A stretch of DNA of 64,000 bases, taken from Symsagittifera roscoffensis (lineage: Eukaryota > Xenacoelomorpha > Acoela > Convolutidae). Location of the stretch: contig NC_087071.1 of the NCBI RefSeq assembly GCF_963678635.1, positions 15,623,613 through 15,687,612 on the forward strand, in the 5' to 3' direction. A program made the position numbers and the translations under genes. Below, one piece after another: positions 12,399-24,300 of this stretch. Position 1 is the first letter of the stretch; the number at the start of each line of letters is the position of its first letter. Under the pieces are notes generated by a model that was not told where the DNA came from, did no database searches, and saw nothing but the letters and a program-made list of their open reading frames with translations.

Positions 12399-13129
12399 CA
12401 GTGCTGATTTAAATTAACCGGACAAAACGCGTTAAACTTGAAACTTAAAACTCATTTTTCTCAAATTGGGTTGAGTTTAGGTGAAAACTTATGAAGACAA
12501 AACTTGCTTAGAATTTTAGCAGAATTAATATGGTGTAATTTGTTTTGCGAATTTCGGGTCCGAAATTTTACCCCAAAAATGGATCATTTTGGCTATTCTT
12601 AGTTAATCAAAAATTACGCCAAAAATACCCAGTCGATCACAGACATAATCATATCAAAGTGAGCCCCTTACGTAGCCCAACAAACTTTATGAAGGGTATT
12701 TTCTCCAAAAAAAATGCAAATTGTTTAAAAATTGTTTTTAAATAAAAAGTTGGTCTTGTATATAGTAAAAATGGCCTTTTTTGTCTATCAAACAAAAATA
12801 AATTAATTTATACAATATTTTGGAGAAAATACCCTTCATAAAGTTTGTTGGGCTACGTAAGGGGCTCACTTTGATATGATTATGTCTGTGATCGACTGGG
12901 TATTTTTGGCGTAATTTTTGATTAACTAAGAATAGCCAAAATGATCCATTTTTGGGGTAAAATTTCGGACCCGAAATTCGCAAAACAAATTACACCATAT
13001 TAATTCTGCTAAAATTCTAAGCAAGTTTTGTCTTCATAAGTTTTCACCTAAACTCAACCCAATTTGAGAAAAATGAGTTTTAAGTTTCAAGTTTAACGCG
13101 TTTTGTCCGGTTAATTTAAATCAGCACTG
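12399..13129. mobile_element. Foldback (long-TIR) element, perfect 312-bp inverted repeat
   Basis: Bases 12399-12710 are the exact reverse complement of 12818-13129 by eye, separated by a 107-bp AT-rich loop. Both ends read CAGTGCTG going inward and are flanked by TA (12397-12398 and 13130-13131), the target-site signature of Tc1/mariner-superfamily insertion. No transposase is encoded. Short open frames at 12545-12745 (plus) and 12738-12983 (minus) have the same N-terminal sequence because they are mirror copies, so they are not evidence of genes. A transcript across it would fold into a very long perfect hairpin. Perfect arms imply recent insertion or arm-to-arm conversion. Confidence 0.93.
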
Positions 13130-13131
13130 TA

Positions 13132-15079
13132 GCTATGACTAAATAGATATTGAGATTCAATGTTTTTGAGTGTTTTTACAATGTGTTTCATCTCTAGTAT
13201 TAATGTGCAAACTGTAAACAAAGCTCTTCTGATTGGATTTCGGAAATAGACGTGTCAAAATACTAAAAAAACTACAAACTAAAAATCTACCAATTTAAAA
13301 AGAGTTAAATTGATTGTCTCAATGAATCAGTAATTATAATTTTTATTTAGCGCAACTCTTGCTTTTCTGCTTAGAACAGACATTTAAAACAGCACTTTTA
13401 CTCAGAACACATAGTTCAATTAAATCTAAGTTTTGCTGACCTGTTTTCCTATTATCGTTGATGTCATGCAAGAAAAAGGTGGACAGGAAATACTTTTTTG
13501 ACCTCCATAACAAAAAAACGGTCAATATTGTTTTAGTTTGGAAGATAGAAAGCTATTAGTAAGAGTCCATGAAAAAATTAGTTTAAGGTACTTCTCAACG
13601 ATTAAATACTGTTTCTAGTTCAACGCAAGGACTTTGGTTACGCCTTTATAGAAACGATTTTTTGACATATTTCTCTACGCTTATCTATCAATATTAGTCG
13701 AAGTTACAAATAATACAAAAAAATTTAGGTCAATAAAGTTAAGTTCTTTTAAAAAAAATCTTATAAAACAACATAAGTTCTTTTAAAAATTGTATATTCA
13801 AATTTTCACTTGAAATTTTTGTATGTTTTTTGAAATAGTCTACGCAGCTTGTGTTAGTTTCAGCAAAGTTGACAGCAAAATAAAAATTGTCGTTGAGGAA
13901 AAAGGCAAATCATAGAGTGAGAGCACTTTTAATATGTCTACAAAATCCAAGTTAAAAAAATTGAAACTCGAAAAAAAATTGTTCAAGCTTTTCATCGCAG
14001 AGCTAGCTTTATGCTTAAGCAAACTGTTTCGCAAGCAAAAGTCATTCAATCAAATTTCAAAGAATGTCCGAATTTATATTTGATTAAAAAATGCTGGTCT
14101 TTCAATTTCGTTTAAAGAAAAAAACTTTCACAAAAATCGTTTGATTCAAAAACAAAGTCAATACAGTAGCATTTTTTTCTAAAAATTGTACAAACGAACA
14201 GTTTATTTATCTGGGTTTTTCTAAGAAAATCTAAGAACATTTATTTATATAGCTTTATAGAGAAAAAATGTTTTTTCCTTCTAAAGAGTAGCGCTGAACC
14301 AACCCTCCGATGATGTTTTAGGTTAAGTTTTGTTACCACTGTAATTTCCCGCATTCAATTTCAAGAGTTAGCTCTAATATTGGTAATGGCTTCGATAATT
14401 TTGGTCTTCTAATTTTTACAAAACTTAAATTTTTTTTTATTAAAATTCAATTAAAACGTCTCATTTTTGAACGACGATAATTATTTATCTTGATTTTCTT
14501 AAATTATACTGGATTAAATCGTTTTTGAAAAATTGGCAAGAAAATATGTAGGAGGAGGAAGCATGACGACCGTTTTTAGAGACATTTCAACAGCTATAAT
14601 CAACCATGAACAAAACTTCGATTCATTATAAAAGTGTTCCAATCAAAATCAATTATATTGGACTCAGAGATTTGCTGTAAATTTGTAACCAAGTTCGGAT
14701 TGGAGTTTTTGTTCACAGAGTTTCTGTCCGAAAACAGTATAACAATTCGCATTTTTTCGATGAAAATGTATTATTTGTCTTTAAATTGTAACTCAGTCAT
14801 TTAAAAAACTTCAATTTTTCTCATAAAAAAAATAAAAACATTGCGATTGAAAACTTAGTAATTATTTACCAGAGCTGCTTAATACAAAAATCTTATCTTT
14901 CCATCAAAATTACATCAATTAACGTTTTTCATTCCGCAGAATTGCAGAGTCGGTCGAAATTAAACCGTTTTCGATCGAGTCGGTCGATACATAAGTCTAA
15001 CATCTCAACCTGGGTGATACCGTCGCTGGATTTGAAAATTAGTCGATTGAGTAGAATTTTTTTTACTTGTTTATCATAA
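13132..15079. other. No gene recognised; region downstream of the mosaic gene
   Basis: AT-rich sequence following the last minus-strand exon. The 20-mer TGTCTCAATGAATCAGTAAT at 13316-13335 also occurs at 10588-10607. No coding segment is supported. Confidence 0.4.
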
Positions 15080-15322
15080 TCAAACTTCGCCACCCCCTCT
15101 CAAACTAATATAGTCCCGCATCCAGTCATCAACGAAAGTGACCCTCAATGCAAAGGTGTCTCCACCATATAACCCGAATTCACCGTAAAGTAATTCCACA
15201 AGGCCAAACTGACAATCATAATCGAGGCTAGTCCTAATTCCGAACAGGCAAATTGCTCTTCCCTCTTCATCAACGGCAAACATCGGTGATCCAGTTTCTC
15301 CAAAGCATGGGTCTCGTAAATC
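15080..15322 (-). CDS. Exon P: C-terminal half of S1 protease-like domain, stop codon
   Basis: Phase-0 exon after an AAAAAG acceptor (15324-15323), 81 codons including TGA at 15082-15080. It begins DLRDPCFGETGSPMF, which aligns with the 'C-x-GDSGGP' block around the catalytic Ser of trypsin-like enzymes: Gly-Asp-Ser-Gly-Gly-Pro has become Gly-Glu-Thr-Gly-Ser-Pro. AICLFGIRTS and a following YDC match the strand and Cys after the active site, and VTFVDDWMRDYI matches the C-terminal helix ('v..f.dWI...i'). The replacement of Ser by Thr argues against normal catalysis. The exon joins exon Q in phase. Assignment to the S1 fold is strong; membership in the same gene as exons K to O is inferred from order, strand and shared loss of catalytic residues. 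Confidence 0.75.
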   Translation of the reverse strand, partial: DLRDPCFGETGSPMFAVDEEGRAICLFGIRTSLDYDCQFGLVELLYGEFGLYGGDTFALRVTFVDDWMRDYISLRGGGEV

Positions 15323-18300
15323 CTTTTTAAAATTTCTCTAGATTGCCTGCGCTATTGTTACCAAAATGTATAATGCAAAAAAATACTTAACTTTTTAGTT
15401 AAAAATTGCTCTCAAATTGTTTCATGTTTGTTTATTTCTTAACTTCAATTGTTTTTTCGCCTAGAAAATTGTATCCGTCCGGCAAATCATAGCTTATTTG
15501 GGATATTTTTAATCCCCCCCCCCCTTGCAAAAGGAGGGATTCGCTACTACGTGCAACACTCTTTTATGATTAAAAGTTGAAAAAATACTAACAGGGGTGA
15601 CAATTTCTTACTAGGTACCAAGAAGGTGGGGCGTAATCGAAAAGGCATTTATTGTTCAGATACATGCAGGGGCGGATCTAGGATTTTCTCGAGGGGAGGG
15701 CGGATTTTTAAAAAAAAATTAGAAAATTTTGTCGACTTTTTTTAGGTCGAACAAAGTGAACTTCCGAGCACTCCCAAAGCACTAAAAGGACCCTGTTTTG
15801 GTAAATTTTTCTCCTTTTGTAAACTGCGGTTTTAGGCACCTTTTGGAAAATGTGGACAATACAGTTGCGTTTTTTTTGGCGGGCACTCCCCCCTCAAAGT
15901 TAGTATATACTGGCGCCAAAGGGTCCGTCACCAAAAAGGGTCCGTCACCAAATATGGATATCTCAAAAAGTACAAAGGGGGACTCCCTAATTGTCAAAGT
16001 TATCGTATTACTAATTATCAATGTTTCTTACCGAAAGTTCCTCGATTCAGTTTAGGTAAAAGATAAATGACGCATGTAAGTTAAAAATTTCACTGGAAGT
16101 CATCCACAAAAATTGCACATGCAAATCATCCACAAAAATGTCCTGACACGTCTTCGTCCAATCTCTGTATATCACCTTGGATGTATTCATCCCTCTAAAA
16201 ATATAACACAGTCGAAGAGTATGCACTCATCCACGCAGTTTTTTTTGTGTTCGATATCTCTTTTGGCATTATACTCTTCTTTGTACTATCACTAGGGCGG
16301 TCCACTAAATTAGCTAGCCAGCCTCTACAGAACGATTAACTATTTACCCCGGTTCCACGTTCCACGATTTGTTTCTTTCGCCCTCTCGGGTTGACTGTGA
16401 TGACGTTCAACAGTGGTTTTACTCCCGCCCATATAGCACTGGTAAAGAAAAGTTTTCTCAGTAATCTGGGCGGTTTTATGTCTCTTAACGGCCTACTAAT
16501 ATGGTTTTTTGGCTCGTACTGTTCAGCGGGTTCGTTATTTTGTATAAGATATATGATATATCTGTGAGAGTATTACACAACCAATTGCTCTGGTTACACC
16601 GCTTCTGCAATCAAAAGTGTCACCGGGTTTTCCCAAACAGGGTCACAAACTTTCAGCAGCAGGATTCCCATATATGTGTGTAATCTGTCGTTGTAATGAG
16701 GGTAATGAGCGTCGGAATTAAGGGTCAAGATTTTAATAACCTCGTAAATTTTAATTTTTATACCTTCCAGTATGCAGTTCACAATTTTTTCTGCCAGTCA
16801 CAGAATTTTGGGCCAGTCAAATGAAATGTCGGAAATTTTTTCGGAGATATAGCGGTCGAAGTCTGTCAAATTGAATTGGTGCAATGCACATTTCTAGATG
16901 GTTTTTCCTTGGCGCTTTGCGCTGGGTCTGACAACTTCGAATCTGGAACATCAATTTTTCAGCCATCTACAATGGATCGGTTCATTCGCATTTTCTGCAG
17001 TATTCAGTGCATTGAGGATTTCTAAGGCAAACTCTGATCAAAGGGCTGATTTAACCCGCGAAGTTCAGTTTCATAGCTGCATTTTCTTTCCGATTAAGTA
17101 TTTCGCTTTGAGTTTTTGTGCTGTCCATGACATAATTTTTTTCTCATCAAAATTGAAATATTTTCTTTCGATATTGCAATTAGCCAACTAATTGCAGACT
17201 CTTGTAATATTAGGACTGCTGTGCCCAAATGTGATACATTTTCGCTTTGTCCATTGGTTGATTTGACAATTAGTTTTTCATCAACTTGATTTTCCTTGGG
17301 ATAAATGATAAAAATATGTCTACACATCTAATTTATCGTGCTTGTGTTTTGTTTTGGTTTTTTTTATCAACGGATCTCCAAACGAAAATTGTTGGTAGTT
17401 TGTTATCGGCAATTTCATTTTGTTTATGCTATTTTCTATTTCGCTTTCAATCAAAAAACTTGAGGTATATGATTCCAACAATCCTCATATAATTGCTCTA
17501 GAAGTGCCTGCAATCTTTTTCTTCGGGCGTCACATTTCACTCTGATTTTATTTTTTTTCACCAAACGTACGAGCCCCACGCAAACGCAGAGAGTTTTTAA
17601 AAGTCCAGAGAATTTTGAGCCCCAAATCTGCTCTAAGGAGTTCCGTGATAGCTGCCCAGTTTCGAGAAAAAACTAATCAATCGGTTGATTGATCCATTCA
17701 ACGATTTAATATTTGTGAAATTTCCGTTTTTTTTTATTTTTTCAAATTAATTTTTTTTTACTGGTATGATTTATTTGTTTGCAGTTTGAAACCCACACAT
17801 TTCCGCTGCGTTTTCCGAGATACGTGGATCTCTGAACGTGAATTAAAGTCGAATCGATCACCCGCTAGATTTCATCGAATCCATCGCTCGCAAGCCAGTT
17901 TTCATCACTTTTAAAGTCCACCATTGAAATTATATGTCTCATTGATGTTTCCGCTCATAATGCAAAAATTACAATGTCTACCTGAAGGCTCTCTGGGGTT
18001 CATCTGCAATTCTACATAGCTTAGATCAATTTTATTACGTAACCGTTGTATTTTAGCCCTTGCTAATGCAACATATTTGACTGGTTCATTCATTCATATT
18101 CGGCATTTGATATCTATTGAGATATGTTTGCTCATTGATGAGCTTCGATATGAGAGCTAATTAAAGCAAACGTTTTCGTTTGCAAAAAACTTCGCGATGA
18201 AATGGCTGTTCCTTGTACATTTTGCTTATTGAACAATGGGTCCTCTTTTATCAGCTTTTCTACCTTTTCTTTGAGTTTCAGCGAGGGTACAGAAGTTGTG

Positions 18301-21300
18301 GCGGCATCACAAACTTTCAGCAGCAGGATTCCCATATATGTGTGTAATCTGTCGTTGTAATGAGGGTAATGAGCGTCGGAATTAAGGGTCTAGATATTAA
18401 TAACCTCGTAAATTTTATTTTTATAGCTTCCAGTATGCAGTTCATAATTTTTTCTGCTAAAGTCAATTGATAGTATGCTGCATCACAGAGTTTTGGGCCA
18501 GTCAAATGAATTGTCGGAATTTTTTTTCGGAGATATAGCGGTCGAAGTCTGTCAAATTGAATTGGTGCAATGCATATTTCTAGATGTTTTTTCCTTGGCG
18601 CTTTGCGCTGGGTCTGACAACTTCGAATCTGGAACATCAATTTTTCAGCCATCTACAATGGATCGGTTCATTCGCATTTTCTGCAGTATTCAGTGCATTG
18701 AGGATTTCTAAGGCAAGCTCTGATCAAAGGGCTGATTTAACCCGCGTAGTTCAGTTTCATAGCTGCATTCTCTTTCCGATTAAGTATTTCGCTTTGAGTT
18801 TTTGTGCTGTCCATGACATAATTTTTTTTCTCATCAAAATTGAAATATTTTCTTTCGATATTGCAATTAGCCAACTAATTGCAGACTCTTGTAATATTAG
18901 GACTGCTGTGCCCAAATGTGATACATTTTCGCTTTGTCCATTGGTTGATTTGACAATTAGTTTTTCATCAACTTGATTTTCCTTGGGATAAATGATAAAA
19001 ATATGTCTACACATCTAATTTATCGTGCTTGTGTTTTGTTTTGTTTTTTTTTATCAACGGATCTCCAAACGAAAATTGTTGGTAGTTTGTTATCGGCAAT
19101 TTCATTTTGTTTATGCTATTTTCTATTTCGCTTTCAATCAAAAAACTTGAGGTATATGATTCCAACAATCCTCATATAATTGCTCTAGAAGTGCCTGCAA
19201 TCTTTTTCTTCGGGCGTCACATTTCACTCTGATTTTATTTTTTTTCACCAAACGTACGAGCCCCACGCAAACGCAGAGAGTTTTTAAAAGTCCAGAGAAT
19301 TTTGAGCCCCAAATCTGCTCTAATGAGTTCCGTGATAGCTGCCCAGTTTCGAGAAAAAACTAATCAATCGGTTGATTGATCCATTCAACGATTTAATATC
19401 TGTGAAATTTCCGTTTTTTTTTATTTTTTCATATTAATTTTTTTTTACTGGTATGATTTATTTGTTTGCAGTTTGAAACCCACACATTTCCGCTGCGTTT
19501 TCCGAGATACGTGGATCTCTGAACGTGAATTAAAGTCGAATCGATCACCCGCTAGATTTCATCGAATCCATCGCTCGCAAGCCAGTTTTCTTCACTTTTA
19601 AAGTCCACCATTGAAATTATATGTCTCATTGATGTTTCCGCTCATAATGCAAAAATTAAAATGTCTACCTGAAGGCTCTCTGGGGTTCATCTGAAATTCT
19701 ACATAGCTTAGATCAATTTTATTGCGTAACCGTTGTATTTTAGCCCTTGTTAATGCAACATATTTTACTGGTTCATTCATTCATATTCGGCATTTGATAT
19801 CTATTGAGATATGTTTGCTCATTGACGAGCTTCGATATGAGAGCTAATTAAAGCGATGAAATGGCTGTTCCTTGTACATTTTGCTTATTGAACAATGGGT
19901 CCTCTTTTTTCAGCTTTTCTACCTTTTCTTTGAGTTTCAGCGAGGCATTTTGGAATAATCGTCAAATAAATCTCTAAAGTTTTTCAGGATTTTTAAACGA
20001 ATTTTTGCCCCAACATTTATTTTTTTTTTGCGTTTCGCTGATGCACGCGAATCACGAGCGATGGCAAAATGTTTATTCAAAACATGTAACGAAGGAGGAC
20101 GAAATTGGTTTGGCCAGATGCTTTTGCGATTTTGATCTGCACTTTGTGTGGACGCATTTTGTTGGCCCTGGTTGAATGTGTTTCTTCCGAACTAAAAGAT
20201 TCCGCGTCTAACCTTTTTGCACAGTAACTCGCCTCTATTTTTCACAACTGCACTGGTCAAGGCATGTTTAGCATTCGATGGGCTCAAATTCCTCAGAATA
20301 AACACTACAAATATCCCAAAAAACTGATTTTCACGTGTGGGTTTTTTGAAAAATCTCTGGTTCCGTTTTCTTTTCAGGGACAGGAATAGCATCGACTTCA
20401 ATCTTTTGTTCACTTCAACCATATTTTCATCTTTATCTTGGTTATTGTAAGATTGGACATTGCCTCTCTGTCTGTCCTCGCTGCCGAGTCTTCAGCCCCT
20501 TCTGTTTCTTCCAATGTCGTATCAACAGTTTCTGACATGCATTTTACTTTAAAAAAGGCCAATCTCAGTTAAAAAACGAGTTTCTTCTTCTTCATCAGCG
20601 CATGAAAAAAACTGTATTAGTTTTTTCAATTGTACAACGGGCCCATCAGTTTTAATTAATTGAAGGATTGTGTAAAAGTTCTAGGCCTTTTAATTCAATA
20701 CACGGTTAGATAACTTGACTACTCGTGTCAGGGTGAGGACATTAGTATTCAAACGGTCCTTTAACGTCTAAGGGGCAGTTTTTGGCTTAAAATGATGATG
20801 TGTTTGAAAAACTAAAAAAAGAAAAGAGAACTATTATTTTCTCAAATGATCCACCCACAGATAGTGAAGAGTAGTGAAGAGTTGCCATTTTATCATGGAT
20901 TTTTTTTATGATTATCTTTTGTATACCTGAAGCTCAATTTTGACATGATTGCGGAAATTAGGAAAAAAATGCACTACGAATAGTGGTTCTGTTGGTCTAG
21001 AAAAATTATTATGTGACTGACTCTGTTGAGAATTGGATGAGTCAATGCATACAATATTTCGGTGTCGGTACCAAGCTGGTACCCGTACTCTCTCACATCA
21101 ATTTCTTGAAGTCCATGCTCAGGGGCAGGCTTGTATTCCGGTTCTTCTCTGAAGCAGGGGATGATCATTTTTCATCACAGTCGACATTGCTTTATAATGA
21201 AATTTTTATTTTTTTTTACGATTTTAAACATAGCAAGAGAAAATGGAAAAGTGTCATCGACTCAATAGCACTGCAAAAAGCAAAAACAAATCTATAAAAC

Positions 21301-24300
21301 ATTTCTGGCTTTCGATTATGAAAACAAAATCAACAACAATAGGTTACAGTTCTTTCAATATCGAGAATTTTTTAGGGCGGCCGTTTTTCTCGAAAATACT
21401 AACACAGAAGAAATATTGGTAAATAGCCAAAAAATTTTATTCTGCTCGTATATTCTGAAACTAAAAGCAATTTTGAAAGTTTTGTTCGTGTAATTGCAGT
21501 TTCGCTAATGAGGAACCTAACTTATCTTCATTATAGCAAATCCATTGGAATTTAACATGAGAAAAAATCGAAAGTCAAAACATTGGAAAAAATTGATTGT
21601 GGAAAACAAACAGCAAATAAAGGTACAAGAACTTATTAACAAAATAGTCAGCCTCCATAGGCATCTTCAATGCGTTTATGGCCAGTTAAGAACTCGGCTA
21701 ATCAAAATTAAAATTTTAATCTAAATTCTCGTGTAAATAGCCTGGTTGAGAACAATGATTGTCATGTAATTCCTCTATATGTAAAAATGCGTGTCGTACA
21801 GTCTCATGTAGTTTCAAGAAAAAAAACAAGCATAAAAAGAGTATAAAAAACACTTTCTCCTGACCTTCGAGTTGTGTGATAGCGCATTTCCGTAGCAAAA
21901 TAAAGAACATTTTGATATTCGCCTTAAGCTTTGTGTTTTAAAGTATATTAACCAAGGACTGTCTCACAAAAAAATCCATTAGGATAGTGGCTAGTTTTCG
22001 CAGATAAACTCCAAATACAGATGTCTAATGAAACTTTTTTTGCAATATCATGCATGTTCATAAATTTAGTGATTGCTAAACAATTTCAATGGATAAAAAA
22101 ACTTGTCATAGCGAAAGAAATTTTATATTTGTTTTACGATTGATAAACACATGTTAAGCTATAGACCCAATGTTTTTTTGCCAGCCATTCTTTCGGAAAG
22201 TGTTGGTCTTAAAAAACTTCAATTATTCCTCAAGTTTGAGTTTTTCGTTTTTGTTTCTATGGAAAAACTTAAAGTTTTGATGATAATCATTTTTGGCGAC
22301 TAAAACAAAACAAACTATTTTTAAAAATACCTAACGACGTATACAAACTTGTTCTTTATATTTAATGAAAAAAGCTTATGTTTTTTAAATACTTTGAAGT
22401 TTGAAAGATCAGCGTTTTTATACCTTTTATTAAAGAAAAGGTTTTTTTGATAACCAGACTGCTTCAAGGCCGTCAAGTTTATAAACAATCGTTTTCAAAA
22501 ACTTTAAAATAGTTTTTGAATAATTTTTCCAAATTGCATGACAAATATTTTTCCATAGACTAGCAATAGGCGTGTTTCAATATAATAGACTAAGCAAAAG
22601 TAAAATTGCTTCAACTAAACTCTAAATTTGTTTTAATTAACGTATAGATGATTGTGCTTTCGTTTTTTGAAAGTTTCCGACTGCTATTCATTGTGATGTG
22701 AAGTCCTCAAAAACTGTAAATTCCACCTCAATATATATCGCATCTCGGAACAAAAGTTTTGAAACTTTTGCTGTTATCGATCACAAGTCAGAACTTGATG
22801 TCAAGTGTCGCGCTACTAGTTTAAAGAACATTTTCTTGGAGATCAACTAGCGACATAGTAGCACAAAAGAACAGTATATGTAATCGACAGTCTCGACGCC
22901 ACATGTTAAGGTTTAGAAAATCGATTATACAGATTTTTAGGCCTAAGCTTAGCTGCAATATAGATTTCGGTCAGATAATGTGTATGAAGTTGAAGAAAAA
23001 AAAAGTTATTTTAAAAATGGAATTAAAATATTCGCATGCTTAGTAGGGTTCAAAGTAGTATCAAAAACTTAACTTAAGTCGAGAACACTCGCAATTAACC
23101 TGAAAAATTTTCCACTTCTTGATTATATGGCTCGAAGTGAAAAATACTGCAAACAATCAGGCCTTGAATAAGTTTCAAGACAATTTGCAATAGATCTTGA
23201 TTTATAGTTTGAGCCAAATCGTTTGGATTGATACTGTTTTTAAGATGCATAATTAGTCAAAAATTGAGTAGCCTTTGTCGACCCGTCTGAGAAAAATGCC
23301 AATAATTTTAGCAAAAAATTAGTCAATTCATGATTGTCGACTGTGTTCAGACGCTCGTTATCTCACCGGTATTTGACAGGAGATTCCCAGAAACCCATTC
23401 CAATCATCCTTGAGAGTGGGGAGGGGCAAAAGATTTATTCGTTTGTCCCCCAATAGAAGTGTGAGTCAGGTAGCCTATGTTTAACTTTGCGTTCTAAATC
23501 ATCCTAAGCCAATCTTTATAGACAAACTTTAATTTAAAAAAAAATTAATACAAAAGAACCATTGCTATTGTTGATTTTGTCATAAGTTTCCCCATAGAAT
23601 TCTTTGTGACATCCATATGGGCACTTCTACATTCAAATATTTTTCAAGTTTTGAGGGATTACGTTTTTTTTTTAGTTTGTTTTTGTTCAAAATTATCCAA
23701 GAATTTAGAACCTTTTTTCTCTTTTTGCATTAAAGGCCTTCCTAGAGTTTTGGTCGTACTCGAAAAACCTTTTTTTCCCTAAAAATCGCTCCTGTTAATT
23801 CTCTTTCAAAAACCTCTGCAGACTTCAAAATCCATCGCCCCTTAGATTTTCTGGCATGTGTAGTGGGTCATCGCACAGTTTTATTGGAGAGGATTCTTCA
23901 GGTCGTGTTGCGTTTTCCAACTTGAGCAATCCAAACATATGATCTTCTATATCTCGTCTGAAACAGTTTTTTGTCGCGACTCTTACATTATCCGGGCCGA
24001 CCCTGTAGTAATACCTTTAATTTTTAGCTGTCCAATTTCAGTATTTCCAGAGTTTCACAAAAATAATAAATTTTTCCACAATTTGTGACCGACGATATGT
24101 GTCCGCGACATTCGCGACTAAAAAAGTGTCTTCAGCCAGCGTGACCGAAGACCATTTCTCCGCGATTGTGGCAAAATCAACAAAAAACAAAAACCAAACA
24201 TGCGCGATGGGAAAAATTATTGATGAATTTTGTCCACGAATGGATTAAAATTGTAAAAAGTTTGTGCCACTGATCTGATTCTGAGCTGAAAAAGAGCCAA

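Noticed and set aside
12545-12983. Two overlapping frames with the same N-terminal sequence on opposite strands, as if a gene pair
   Set aside because: They are mirror images produced by the perfect inverted repeat of the foldback element.
16898-18976. Plus-strand frames repeated in the 1.64-kb duplication (97 and 130 codons)
   Set aside because: Phe/Ser-rich shadows of the minus-strand frames, which look more protein-like.
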